NCBI GenBank assembly: GCA_036742455.1
Contig: DAINQU010000045.1
Span: 1 to 10,310, forward strand
From: CAIKZZ01 sp036742455
GTDB taxonomy: Bacteria > Pseudomonadota > Gammaproteobacteria > Steroidobacterales > Steroidobacteraceae
DNA length: 10,310 nt
Reading direction: 5' to 3'
Shown here: positions 10,123 through 10,310 of the stretch, piece by piece
Layout: each line of letters begins with the position of its first letter
Numbering within the stretch: the first letter of the stretch is position 1
Program-made: the position numbers and the translations under genes
Notes under the pieces: generated by a model
Seen by the model: the letters and a program-made list of their open reading frames with translations, nothing else
Database searches by the model: none
What the model was told of the DNA's origin: nothing

Positions 10123-10310
10123 TCAGAGCTCCTGCCGCTGTATCAGGATTTTCTGCGTGCGGTCGTAAATCTGATCGATCCGCGCGTGCGCGTTACTGAT
10201 CGAGCGCGACATCTCCTCACGCATTGATTCAATCGAGCGCTTTACATCATCGATACCGTTGCCCAGATTCGTGATTTTCAAGCTCGCCCCGGCATAGGCA
10301 GCACCCGCCG
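10123..10310 (-). CDS. C-terminal part of the 79-aa anchored coiled-coil protein (joins to 1-107)
   Basis: Bases 10256-10310 repeat 1-55, so on the circle the gene is 107 to 1 and then 10255 to 10123: 240 bases, 79 aa and TGA. This part encodes the charged amphipathic helix (IDDVKRSIESMREEMSRSI, then HARIDQIYDRTQKILIQRQEL), probably a coiled coil on the soluble side of the membrane anchor. It ends two bases before the holin start, and its last codons carry the holin ribosome site (GGAG). An i-spanin-like role is plausible from size and position but not shown. Confidence 0.8.
   Translation of the reverse strand, partial: AGAAYAGASLKITNLGNGIDDVKRSIESMREEMSRSISNAHARIDQIYDRTQKILIQRQEL
10256..10310. 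repeat. 55-bp terminal direct repeat, right copy
   Basis: Exact copy of 1-55. See the left copy: it shows that the contig closes on itself, with an uninterrupted reading frame across the join. Confidence 0.93.

Overview
The window is one complete circular genome. Its first 55 bases recur exactly as its last 55 (1-55 = 10256-10310), giving a unique circle of 10,255 bp, and one gene runs across the join. The content is that of a tailless, membrane-containing icosahedral phage related to corticovirus PM2, whose circular dsDNA genome is about 10 kb. It has a P2-like double jelly-roll major capsid protein, a small packaging ATPase, and a long run of short proteins that each carry one hydrophobic segment, as expected for a virion with an internal membrane. 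The sequence is GC-rich. A 15-base core identical, as I remember it, to the dif-type attP core of Xanthomonas filamentous phages (TATACATTATGCGAA, 9101-9115) points to a Xanthomonadaceae host and to a temperate life style that uses host XerC/XerD. No integrase gene is present.

Layout. (1) Control and lysogeny module, + strand, 8739-9526: an XRE-type repressor-like protein with a membrane segment, then a small second HTH protein, ending in a strong terminator at 9567-9609. The attP lies inside the repressor gene. (2) Leftward early operon, - strand, 8530 down to 5496: two small helical or membrane proteins; a winged-helix replication protein with five phased palindromic iterons inside its own gene; two small helical proteins; a zinc-ribbon protein; a possible membrane protein; the packaging ATPase; and a charged 70-aa protein. 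It ends at an intrinsic terminator at 5418-5455. Most of these genes overlap by ATGA or GTGA. (3) Leftward late operon, - strand, 5394 down to 1, across the join and on to 9523: a 35-aa membrane peptide, the major capsid protein, tail-anchored and N-anchored small virion proteins, a GNAT-like protein, beta-rich spike or receptor-binding candidates, an anchored peptidoglycan-hydrolase-like protein, then a lysis end with an anchored coiled-coil protein, a 3-TM holin and two tiny basic proteins.

The genes would work together as follows. The + strand regulators hold off the leftward early promoter in the 8531-8738 divergent region. On induction the early operon makes the initiator, which binds the iterons inside its own gene, much like phage lambda O. 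Later the capsid/membrane/lysis operon is expressed. The novel aspect is the combination of a PM2-like virion module, a lambda-O-like theta-type origin (no HUH rolling-circle initiator is visible), and a dif/Xer lysogeny module of the filamentous-phage kind. There is no gene-free stretch above 300 bases; the largest is the 208-base control region at 8531-8738.
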